The notes under the pieces were generated by a model that saw only the letters and a program-made list of their open reading frames with translations, was not told the DNA's origin and searched no databases. From Myxococcales bacterium (GTDB lineage Bacteria > Myxococcota_A > Polyangia > Polyangiales > Polyangiaceae), in assembly GCA_016794345.1 (NCBI GenBank), contig JAEUKE010000206.1, positions 1 through 48,614 on the forward strand: a DNA stretch of 48,614 nucleotides. Reading direction: 5' to 3'. This document shows, piece after piece, positions 22,865-31,400 of this stretch. The position numbers and the translations under genes are program-made. Positions within the stretch are counted from its first letter, which is position 1; the number at the start of each line of letters is the position of its first letter.

Positions 22865-23596
22865 TCACCGGAGCGGCGACGACCTGCGCCGGCCCTGGAT
22901 CGGCCGAATCGCGCCGATCGGCTGCGCGCCGAGCTGGGGCGCAGCCGCCCGCGTGAGACGCGCTTCGAGGGCCTCGAGCTTGTCGAGGACGCGGTCGAGC
23001 GGCGCGCTCGAGAGCGCCGGGGCCGGCGCCGCAGCGCCGAGCCGCTCCTCGAGAGCAGCGAGGCGCCTTTCGATCGCGTCGAGGCGATCGTTGGCCCGCT
23101 GCTCGAACGAAAACAAGCTCGAGAGCCCGATGCCGGTCGGGATCGCGAGGGCCTCGAACAGCTCCTTGGCGCCGCTCTGCCCTTGCGCGGACAGGAGCAG
23201 GGCTCGGACCATGTCGCTGTGATCCGCCGTTTGTTCCGCGGGAGCGGGACCTGCCTCGGGCGTGGCGCGACCGGTGGGCTTCGGGGTGCCCGACTGGTTC
23301 GACCCGACGAGCTCGAACACCTTGCCGTTGCCGAAAACCTGCCGCGTCCCCGAGGTATGGGACAGGAACATGACGCGGTACGTCCCCTCGCCCCACCGCT
23401 TCCGGATGAGCGCGACCGAGAGGTCGGCGATGCCGAACTCCTGCTGCGCGACGCCGTCGCGACCGGCGAAGGTGCACCACTCCCAGGCGTAGTCGCCGCG
23501 CTTGCGGATGCTCCAGTGCGTCGCCCCCCGCGGAATCCGGCCGAACACCGGCGTCTCGTTTCGCACCATGGTCCCATTGTACGCGCGACCATCCAT
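22865..23596 (-). CDS. Uncharacterised protein with C-terminal coiled coil, first gene of the cysteine synthase operon
   Basis: A 243-residue protein I do not recognise. The N-terminal 100 residues look globular (FGRIPRGATHWSIRKRGDY, then GEGTYRVMFLSHTSGTRQVF). A Pro/Ala/Glu-rich linker leads to a predicted coiled coil (FEQRANDRLDAIERRLAAL), then a Pro/Arg tail. No signal peptide is present. The ATG at 23596 is chosen because GGGA lies 6 bp before it; an internal ATG at 23569 is possible. The gene sits 3 bp upstream of the PLP enzyme gene and is divergent from the triple-cytochrome gene. Confidence 0.65.
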   Translation of the reverse strand: MDGRAYNGTMVRNETPVFGRIPRGATHWSIRKRGDYAWEWCTFAGRDGVAQQEFGIADLSVALIRKRWGEGTYRVMFLSHTSGTRQVFGNGKVFELVGSNQSGTPKPTGRATPEAGPAPAEQTADHSDMVRALLLSAQGQSGAKELFEALAIPTGIGLSSLFSFEQRANDRLDAIERRLAALEERLGAAAPAPALSSAPLDRVLDKLEALEARLTRAAAPQLGAQPIGAIRPIQGRRRSSPLR

Positions 23597-23734
23597 ATCG
23601 ATCCCATGAATTTGCCATGACGGATGTCGCGAGCTCCGCCGAGACCGCTCGTTCGCGGGCGCGGGCGGGAATGAATGAACCCCAGCAACGCGGCGTTGTC
23701 TCTCTGGCAGATCCTGGAGCTCCCCGACGCGGGC

Positions 23735-23740
23735 TATGCT
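23735..23740 (+). promoter_or_regulatory. Candidate -10 element TATGCT
   Basis: Same hexamer as at 12367 and 25963. It overlaps an in-frame ATG at 23736, so that ATG is less likely to be the start. GGAG at 23748-23751 then gives a ribosome binding site 8 bp before the GTG at 23760. Confidence 0.35.
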
Positions 23741-23759
23741 TGAGCGCGGAGTCAGCAGC

Positions 23760-25940
23760 GTGCGAAGACCGTTCTGGCAGACGCCCCTCGCGATCGGGGG
23801 GAGCCTCGCCGTCGTCATGGCCGTCATGGCCGACCTCGCCCTATCCGGTCGGGCCTCGGGCGAGCTCGCGCTGTTTCTGGGACGTTTCCATCCGCTCGTC
23901 GTCCATCTGCCGATCGGGATCCTCGTCGCCGTCGCCGCGGCGGAGGGAGCGAGCCTCGTGCCCAGCCTCCGCGAGCGCGTCGACCGCGCGACCGGCCTCG
24001 TCCTCCCGATCGTGGTGGCCAGCGCGGTCGCCTCCTTCGTCGTCGGGCACCTCCTCGCCGGAGGAGGCGGGTTTCCGTCCAAGCTCGTCCTCTGGCACAG
24101 GCGCCTGACGCTGATCGCCATCATGGGGTCCGGCGCGACGCTCGTCGCCTGGGGCGCTTACGAGAGGCTCACGTCCCCCTCGAGGAGGCTCGCCTACCGC
24201 GGCCTCCTGGCCCTGACGCTCGCCGCGCTCGGAGTCGGAGCACACTACGGCGGGAGCATCACGCGCGGCGAAGGGTACCTCACGAAGTACGCGCCCGAGC
24301 CGATCCGCCGGTGGCTGGAGCCCCAGTCGGAGGCCGAGCTCGCGCCGCCGGCGAAGGCGCCCGAGCCAGGACGGGAGCCACTCGTCTGGGACGACCTCGT
24401 CCTGCCGATCATGCAGCAACGCTGCGTCGAGTGTCATGGCCCCGAGACGGTCAAGGCGAGCCTGCGCCTCGACTCGCTCGAAGGGCTGGAGAAGGGTGGC
24501 GAAAACGGACCTGTCATGATCAAGGGCGCGGGCGACAAGAGCTCCCTCGTCACGCGCATGCGCCTGCCCGAAGCAGACGACGAGCACATGCCCCCCGAAG
24601 GCCGTGAAGGACCATCCGCGGAGGAGATCGCGCTGGTCTCCTGGTGGATCGATCGCGGCGCGAGCGGCACGCTCCGGGTGCGCGACGCGCTCGCGCCGGA
24701 GTCGACGCGCGCCGTCCTGTCGAAGGCGGTGTCGGCCGAGCCCGCTCCCTCCGCCTCGACCCCGACCCCGACCCCGGTCTCGATCCCGAGCGCCGAGCCC
24801 AGCGCCGAGCCCAGCGCCGAGCCGCCGGCCCAGGGTGGCGTCCTTTCGCCGCCCGACGCCACAACCGGCTCCGTCTATGGCGACTACGTCGCTCCCGTGC
24901 TCACGGCGAAGTGCACGAAATGCCACGGCGAGGCCAAGCAGAAGGGCAAGCTCCGCGTCGACTCGATCGACGCGATCCTCCGCGGCGGGAAAGAGGGGCC
25001 GGCCGCCGTCGCGGGCTCCTCGGGCAAGAGCAGCCTCCTTTCACGCACGAAGCTGCCGCTCTCCGATCCCGAGCACATGCCGCCCCCGAAGGAGCCGCAG
25101 CTCACCGACAAGGAGCTCGCCCTCATCGCGTTCTGGATCGATCACGGCGCGAAGGCGGACCTGTCGGCCTCGGAGCTGCCGGCCGGTCTCCGCGGCGCCG
25201 CGCCCGCGCAGGCGAACGTCCCGCGGACGCCGCCGGCGAGCGCCACGACCTCCCCCTCCGCGTCGTCTGCTCCCGCGGCCTCGTCGGCCCCCACCGTGAC
25301 CGCGCCGCCGACCACCCTGCCCCCCGAGCTCGACCTGTACCGCGACGTGGCCCACCCCATCCTCGTCGCGAAGTGCGCGGGCTGCCACGGCGAAGAACAA
25401 GACTCGGGCGACCTCCGCGTGGATCTCCCCGACAAGCTCCTCGAGGGCGGCGAGAGCGGCCCTGCGATCGTCGCCGGCTCGCCGGACAAGAGCCTGCTCC
25501 TCGCACGCGTCCACCTCCCGCTCGACGACTCGGACCACATGCCGCCCGACGGCGAGCCGCAGCCGACAAAGGCCGAGTTGGAGGCGCTGCGTTACTGGAT
25601 CGAGAAAGGCGCAAAGACCAAGATGCCCATCTCGACCGCCGGGCTCTCACCTGACGTTATCGTCATGCTCGCCGAGGCGCTGCCCCGGACGGTGGCGCCG
25701 CAGGTGACGCCGCTGCCCTCCGCGACCGCGCCGCCCACCGCGCCCCCCTCGGGGACGGTCGCGCCGCCGGCCTCCTCGGCGTCGCCCCGGCCCGAGCCTC
25801 CGCCCCAGGGCCCCCCGCCCACCGCACCGGGCGGATGCGCAGGCTGCTCCCTCGCGAGCAGCGACGGTCGGTTGGCGCCGCTCGCCCTCGTCGCCGTTGT
25901 CGTACTCTGGCTCCGGCGACGCACGCGGCCGAGTTGCTGA
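23760..25940 (+). CDS. Membrane protein with three planctomycete-type cytochrome c domains and a Cys-hydrophobic-Arg tail
   Basis: A 726-residue protein. The first 165 residues form a four- or five-helix membrane domain beginning RFHPLVVHLPIGI, like DUF2231 proteins. Three repeats of about 100 residues follow, each with a CxxCH haem site (CVECH 222-226, CTKCH 385-389, CAGCH 539-543), a G.L.. conserved block and a distal EHMPP or DHMPP methionine ligand. They are separated by Pro/Ala/Ser linkers, one with tandem SAEP units. The C-terminus (GGCAGCSLASSDGR, hydrophobic helix, WLRRRTRPSC) resembles a MYXO-CTERM tail. It likely carries electrons at the outer face of the membrane. The GTG at 23760 has a GGAG site 8 bp upstream; the ATG at 23736 would add eight residues. 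Confidence 0.85.
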   Translation: MRRPFWQTPLAIGGSLAVVMAVMADLALSGRASGELALFLGRFHPLVVHLPIGILVAVAAAEGASLVPSLRERVDRATGLVLPIVVASAVASFVVGHLLAGGGGFPSKLVLWHRRLTLIAIMGSGATLVAWGAYERLTSPSRRLAYRGLLALTLAALGVGAHYGGSITRGEGYLTKYAPEPIRRWLEPQSEAELAPPAKAPEPGREPLVWDDLVLPIMQQRCVECHGPETVKASLRLDSLEGLEKGGENGPVMIKGAGDKSSLVTRMRLPEADDEHMPPEGREGPSAEEIALVSWWIDRGASGTLRVRDALAPESTRAVLSKAVSAEPAPSASTPTPTPVSIPSAEPSAEPSAEPPAQGGVLSPPDATTGSVYGDYVAPVLTAKCTKCHGEAKQKGKLRVDSIDAILRGGKEGPAAVAGSSGKSSLLSRTKLPLSDPEHMPPPKEPQLTDKELALIAFWIDHGAKADLSASELPAGLRGAAPAQANVPRTPPASATTSPSASSAPAASSAPTVTAPPTTLPPELDLYRDVAHPILVAKCAGCHGEEQDSGDLRVDLPDKLLEGGESGPAIVAGSPDKSLLLARVHLPLDDSDHMPPDGEPQPTKAELEALRYWIEKGAKTKMPISTAGLSPDVIVMLAEALPRTVAPQVTPLPSATAPPTAPPSGTVAPPASSASPRPEPPPQGPPPTAPGGCAGCSLASSDGRLAPLALVAVVVLWLRRRTRPSC

Positions 25941-25962
25941 GACGGTCGGCCCGGTCCGGGTG

Positions 25963-25968
25963 TATGCT
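25963..25968 (+). promoter_or_regulatory. Candidate -10 element TATGCT
   Basis: TATGCT 9 bp before the GTG at 25978, consistent with a leaderless transcript. The hexamer is the same as at 12367 and 23735. Confidence 0.35.
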
Positions 25969-25977
25969 CCTGGCATC

Positions 25978-28188
25978 GTGAGCGGCAGCCTGTCCAGCGC
26001 CCCGGCCCCGCGTCACAAGACGCCCGAGCCCTCGCCCTTCGTCGGGCGAAAGGTGGAGCTGGGTCTGCTCTCCCGCCGCATGAACGAGTGTCGCCTCGTC
26101 ACGCTCGTCGGTCCCTCGGGCTCGGGGAAGACGAGGCTCGCCAGACGCTTCGCGGCGAAGCACGCGACCGGGTTCACGCAGACGGGCGGCGTCTGGTTCG
26201 TCGAGCTCCGCGGCGCGCCCGACGTCGAGTCCGCTCGCCTGCGCATCGCCGCCGCCCTCGACATCGCGAGCGAAGGACGTTTCACCGGCCCGGTGGGCAA
26301 GACGGCCGTCCTCCGCGCCGCGGACGCGCTCGGCCGCGCCCTTCTCGTGCTCGACAACGCGGAGCACCTGCTACCAGGCCTCGGCGACGAGATCATCGAT
26401 CTGCTCGACGCCGCCTCGCGGTTGCACGTGCTCGTCACCAGCCGCAACGAGCTCGGCTTGCTCGGCGAAGAGATCCTCGATCTCGGACCGCTCGACGACG
26501 GAGGCGGCGACGACGCGCTCGATCTCTTCCTGGCACGCCTCACCGCGCGGAACGTCGGCTTTCGCGCCAGCGTGGAGGACCGCGCCGCCATCAAGGAGGT
26601 CATCCGCCGGGTGGGCGGGCTGCCGCTCACGGTGGAGCTCTGCGCGGCTTCGCTCGGCGCGCCGGAGGCGCTGGCTTACGCCGGCGTCTCGTTCCCGGTC
26701 CTACACGACCCCGGCGCCGCGGCGCTCTGGGCGTTCTCCCGGCTGCCCCCTCTCTTGCGCGACGTCCTCGCGCAGTGCTCGGTGTTCCGCGGGAGCTTCG
26801 ATCTCCGGGCGGCCGCCAAGGTCGTCGATCTGCCGCGACGCCACGGGGAAGCGGCCGTGGTGGTCGCGCTCTCCGATCTCGTCGGGCGCTTCCTGGTCCA
26901 GGAGGACACGATGCGCGGGCGCTTCGCTCTCTGCGAGTCGATCCGCGTCTTGGCCGAGAGCGCGCGCGAGGCACGCGCGCGCCGCGCGGAGGCGCAGCTC
27001 CGACACGCCGAGCTCTTCGCCGACGTCGCGACCTCCGCGGAGACCTCGATGGAGGCCCTCGCGCTCGTGCGCGACGACCTCGACGCGGCGCTCGGCTACG
27101 CTCACGCGGCCGAGCGCGCCGACCTGGTCATCAGGCTCGCGATCGGCATCGACCGCGTGTCGCGGGGCAGCGGTCTCACCGCGCGCCAGCTCGCGGTGCT
27201 GGACGCTGGCCTCGAGCGATCACCCGGGGACGCGCGGCTCGTCGGGCGCGCGCTCGGGGTCCGAGCCGCCGCGCTCCGCGGCGTCGGTCGAATGGAGGAG
27301 GCCGCCAAGGACGCGCGCGTCGCGCTCTCGCTCTCTCGAGAAGCTGGCGACGACCGCCACGCGGTGGAGATGCTGCTCGCCGTCGGTACCGCCGAGTTTC
27401 AGCTCGGGGAGCTGGGGAGCGCGCTCGCCCGGTTCGACGTGGCCGCTTTCGAGGCCCGCGCGCTCGAGCTCTTCGACCTCGAGTCGACCGCCCTGCAACA
27501 GGTCGGCAGCGTGCGCGCCTCCATGGGAGACGCGGCCGCGGCGCGCCAGTATTACCAGTCTGCCCTCGGGCTGGCAGAGCACCACGGCGACGAGCTCGGC
27601 GAGATGCGCGCCTGCGCGGGGCTCGGGTCCTTCTTCCTCGAGCACGAGGAGCACGAGCAATCGGAGGACTTCTACGAGCGCGCGCTCACCATCGCGGACC
27701 GCGCAGGCGCCAAGCGCACCTACCGCATCGTGCTCGGTTACCTCGGCATCCTCTACTTGCACCGGGGCGACCTGCACGACGCGGAGAGCCTGCTCGCACG
27801 CGCGGCGCAGCTCTCCCGAGACGTCGGCGACGTCCGCGTCGAAGGGATCTTCGAGGGCATGCGAGGCGCCGTGCTGGCCGAGCTGGATCGCACGAGCGAG
27901 TCGGCGCGGGCCTTTGCCCTCGCCGATCGGCTCCTCGATCCGAGCCCGTTCTTCCGCGAGGTCGTGCGCATTGCACGCGGTCAGCTCGATCTCGCGCAAG
28001 CTCGCCTGGCCAAGAGGCAGGGGCTCCTCGCGGACGAGCAAGCCCACCTGCGCGCCGCTCGCTTCCGGCTCGCCGCCGCGCGAGCGCCCGGTCGTGGCGA
28101 CGAGGCGCCCATCGTCACGCGCTCCGACGACGCGCGCATGGCCGTCGCGCGGCTGGTGCGTGCGCTCGGCCGGTATCCGAACGCCTGA
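25978..28188 (+). CDS. AfsR/MalT-like STAND NTPase with TPR repeats, no DNA-binding domain
   Basis: A 736-residue protein. The N-terminal NTPase has FVGRKVEL (about 21-28), Walker A GPSGSGKT (45-52), Walker B ALLVLDNAEHLL (about 121-132), sensor motif LVTSRNELGLL (about 152-162) and GGLPLTVELCA, the GLPL motif of NB-ARC/STAND ATPases. The C-terminal half (about 400-700) is helical with TPR-like repeats (AARQYYQSALGLAEHHGDEL, SEDFYERALTIADRAG, YLGILYLHRGDLHDAESLL). Family members usually carry a LuxR or OmpR-type DNA-binding domain at one end; none is visible, so it may signal through proteins instead. The GTG at 25978 follows a TATGCT element; no better start is near. It converges on the sterol operon. 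Confidence 0.85.
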   Translation: MSGSLSSAPAPRHKTPEPSPFVGRKVELGLLSRRMNECRLVTLVGPSGSGKTRLARRFAAKHATGFTQTGGVWFVELRGAPDVESARLRIAAALDIASEGRFTGPVGKTAVLRAADALGRALLVLDNAEHLLPGLGDEIIDLLDAASRLHVLVTSRNELGLLGEEILDLGPLDDGGGDDALDLFLARLTARNVGFRASVEDRAAIKEVIRRVGGLPLTVELCAASLGAPEALAYAGVSFPVLHDPGAAALWAFSRLPPLLRDVLAQCSVFRGSFDLRAAAKVVDLPRRHGEAAVVVALSDLVGRFLVQEDTMRGRFALCESIRVLAESAREARARRAEAQLRHAELFADVATSAETSMEALALVRDDLDAALGYAHAAERADLVIRLAIGIDRVSRGSGLTARQLAVLDAGLERSPGDARLVGRALGVRAAALRGVGRMEEAAKDARVALSLSREAGDDRHAVEMLLAVGTAEFQLGELGSALARFDVAAFEARALELFDLESTALQQVGSVRASMGDAAAARQYYQSALGLAEHHGDELGEMRACAGLGSFFLEHEEHEQSEDFYERALTIADRAGAKRTYRIVLGYLGILYLHRGDLHDAESLLARAAQLSRDVGDVRVEGIFEGMRGAVLAELDRTSESARAFALADRLLDPSPFFREVVRIARGQLDLAQARLAKRQGLLADEQAHLRAARFRLAAARAPGRGDEAPIVTRSDDARMAVARLVRALGRYPNA

Positions 28189-28189
28189 G

Positions 28190-28218
28190 CGCCGCGCGCT
28201 TCAGCTGTGCGCGCGGCG
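28190..28218. terminator. Hairpin between convergent ATPase gene and sterol operon
   Basis: Ten-base perfect arms CGCCGCGCGC and GCGCGCGGCG around a 9-base loop. The loop and right arm contain the stop codon of the small minus-strand gene (28201-28203). It likely terminates transcription from both sides. Confidence 0.6.
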
Positions 28219-28380
28219 AAGCGGCGCGGCGGCTCGTGTTTGCTCCGGGACCTCCTCACGGGGCGCCCCACGCATCTCCTCCTCGAAGAGCGCCTGCATC
28301 TCCGCGCCGAGGCGCGAGAGCTCTTCTTGCCCGAGCTCTCTCTCCACGGCGGGGAAAAGCTCGCCTTCGGTAGCCTTCAT
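28201..28380 (-). pseudogene. Hemerythrin-like C-terminal fragment at the end of the sterol operon
   Basis: A 59-residue open frame. The visible sequence TEGELFPAVERELGQEELSR, then LGAEMQALFEEE, resembles the last helix pair of a hemerythrin (HHE) domain, where a haemerythrin-type E..LFP iron ligand motif is expected. The earlier helices with the other histidine ligands are absent from the 75 bp upstream, and no frame restores them. It could be a decayed gene or a short expressed peptide. It follows the cyclase gene on the same strand by 74 bp and overlaps the operon terminator. Confidence 0.45.
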
Positions 28381-28454
28381 GGCACGACGAGCTGCATCGC
28401 CTGTGGTGAGCGACCGGAGCGAGCCGGAAGCCTGGCAGCGCCGCGCCGCGCGAC

Positions 28455-31400
28455 CTACTCCGCTGCGACCTCGCGCCGGCCCTCTTCGAGCAGCGCGACG
28501 CGCGCCTTCCGCCGGGTCTCGTAGAGGCCTAGCGCCCAGACCGGGAAGTAGCTCTTGTAGAGCGTGTATTCGAGCAGCGCCGTCTGGAAGAAGATGCCGG
28601 CAGGGCTCTGCCGCTCCCACTCGCCGCTCCCGAGCTGAGTGCGCGCCAGGAAGCGCGCCGCGCGCTCCAGCACGTCCCACTCCGGATCCTGAGCCTCGAG
28701 CAGCGCGGTGAGCGCCCAGGCCGTTTGGATGACCTGGCCTTCTTCGGCCTCCACGTATTGCGTCGTGCCCAGCGCGTGCCGCTCGCCCCAGCTGCCGTCG
28801 GGGCGCTGGTGCGCCTTCAGCCATGCACAGGCCTTGCGCACGTACGGATCGTAGGGCGGCACACCCGCCGCGAGCATGCCGCGGATGCCGAACATGGTCC
28901 CGTAGATGTAGTGGACGCCCCAGACGCCCGGCCACTGCCCGTCGGGGAGCTGGAGCCGGCGAAGGTGAGCGAGGGCGCGCGCGATCGCGTCGGGGATGCC
29001 GGCGAGCTCGGGGCTCCGGAGCAAGTGCGGCCGCTCGTGCGAGATCTTGACCAGCGCGGCGACACACGAGGCCGTGCACTCCACGTAGCCGTTCTCCGTC
29101 ATCGAGTCGCCGAACATCTCGGCGGGGTTCAGCCACTCGAGCGAGAACGGCGCGCGCGGAGCCTCGTAGCTGCCGAAGCCGCCGTTCTTTCCCTGGCAGC
29201 GTAGGATGAATGCGGCGGCCATGGAGACGTCATCGTCCGTCGGGCCGCCGTTCACGTCGGCCTCGAGCCGGCCGAGCATCGCCTCCGCCGTGCAATCCGA
29301 CACGGGCCAACCGTGCCAACCCCAGGAGAACGGGTAGCCACCCTTCGGGTCGAGCCTGTGGTGCGCCGCGAAGTCGGGGAAGGTCTCGCGGATCTGCTGC
29401 GAGAACAGGAAGCCGTCGGCCTTCGCGATCGGTGCCTCGACGTCCACGTGGCCTCGCGCGGCCACGAGCGCCTGGATGGCGAAGCCGGTGTCCCAGATCG
29501 CCGAGCGGGCGCCGGTCACGCGGGCTCCGTCCTTGTCGTCTTCCCAGAGCCAGCCGTCGAAGCGCTCGATCGCGCGGAGCGCGTCCGCGTCCGTGCGGTC
29601 GGCCGCCCACAGCGAGAGGATGTTCAAGAGCCCGCTGACCGGCGAGATCGACGTGTGGCTCGAGCTCTTGAGCTCCCACCGGATCGACTCGCGCATCTTC
29701 GCGAGCGCGGCGGCGCGGCCCATCTTGTTGCGGACCTTGTCGACGATTCGAAGAACCTCGTAGCTCGCCTTGAGCGCGGAGCTCGGCTCCTCGTAGAGGT
29801 CCTCCTTGCGGAGCTGGTGGCGAGCCGCCTCGAAGTCCACCCGATCGAAGCCCTGCGGGTAGAGCTCCGCGCGGAGCTCCTCGATGACCGGGCTCACCGG
29901 AGCCTGGAAGCGCTCGCCGTAGAGCGTCGCCATCGAGAGGTAGATGAGCCGCGTGTGGCAGTAGTAGCGCGAGGGGTGGATCGGCAGCGCGCGCGGCAAC
30001 ATCCACAGCTCGGGGATGACGGGGTTCACGCCCTCCCACTTGTAGAGGTTGACCAGCGCCAGCCAGAACTTGCCCCAGGACGGGATCGCCTGCACCCCGC
30101 CTTCGCGGGCGAAGAACGCCTTCGCTCGAGCGAGCAGCGGGTCGGTCGAGGCGACGCCGAGCACGCGGGCTGCGGCGTAGACGAGCGTCGTCACGAAGAG
30201 CGAGGGCGGCGTGACCTCCGAGAGGCCCCAGAGGCCCTCCGGGAGGCGCGTGCGCTCGAAGTGGAGCAACAGGCGCCGCTTGCGCGTCTCGTCGATGGTG
30301 ACGCCCATGATGTGGCACGCGAGCACGTATTGGGCCGCGAGCATCGCGCACCAGATCGTCTCGCCCTCCCACGAGCCGTCCTGGTCTTGCAGGGCGAGGA
30401 GGGCGCGTGTGCCGCGCTCGAGTGCCTGCGCAGGATCATAACGGTCCTGTCCCGTTCTCGCCGCGTGGCCCGCGACGCTCGGGAGCTCCACCACGTCCGC
30501 CTTTGCGGCGGCCGCCCGCAGCGCGCCGGCGTAGCCTTCGTCCGACTGACGCGGCGGGTCCTTCGAAGGCAGCTCCTTGGAGGGGCGGGCCTCGGTCAGC
30601 CGCAGCGCGCCGGTGATGAGCCAGCGGATGCGCGAGCCGAGCTCGGAGGAGATCTCCTTCACGTGGCCCCACTGCGAGGTCTCGAAGCCCTGGCGCGTGA
30701 GCTTCTGGGCGGCGAGGCCGAGCGCCTTGAGGAACGAGTTGCCGAAGAGCGCGGGGTTGGTCTCACGACAGGCGAGGAAGCGCATCGTGCGGAGCCGCTC
30801 GGTCGGGCTCTCGCGCCAGAGGTCGTAGATGGCGTTGCGGATCTCGATCACCTCGTCGTGTGTGTCGGCGAAGACCTCGTAGAGGGCGACGGCGAGCATC
30901 TCGGGAACCCGGCTCTTCACGATGCGCTCGCGGCGGTAAGCCGCGAAGCTCGAGGCGTTCGCGAGGGCGAGCGCATCCTGAAAGCCGAGGGTCATGCCGA
31001 GCGCGGTGAGGGGGTGATGGTGCCCGACCGCGTCACCCACGAGCGCGAGGCCCGGGCGCCCGAACTGCACGCGCGAGCGCGTCTGGTTCGTCGCCCAGGT
31101 GATCTCTCCGGAGACGAGCGCCCGGCGGAAGGCGGGGCGCAGCGGCTCGGGCATCGCCGGCGCGTAGCTCTCGTAGAGGACCGCCTCCTTGTCGCGCGTC
31201 GTGCGGAGCGAGAGCGGGACGTCGAGGCAGACGCGGATGTGATCGGACGAGATGCGGTAGATGAGGATGGGCCCGGGCGCGCCGAGCGCGACGTGCCCGT
31301 ATCCCTCGAAGGGCACCTCGCAGTCCTCGAGCAAGAGCCCCGCCATGCGCGAGTAGGTGCCGACGCTCGAGCCGATACCGAGCGCGGCGTGGGCGATGCT

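Noticed and set aside
28455..30400. Squalene-hopene cyclase for the cyclase domain
   Set aside because: The catalytic motif is VSDCTAE, the oxidosqualene cyclase form, not DxDDTA, and the domain is fused to an epoxidase-like enzyme.
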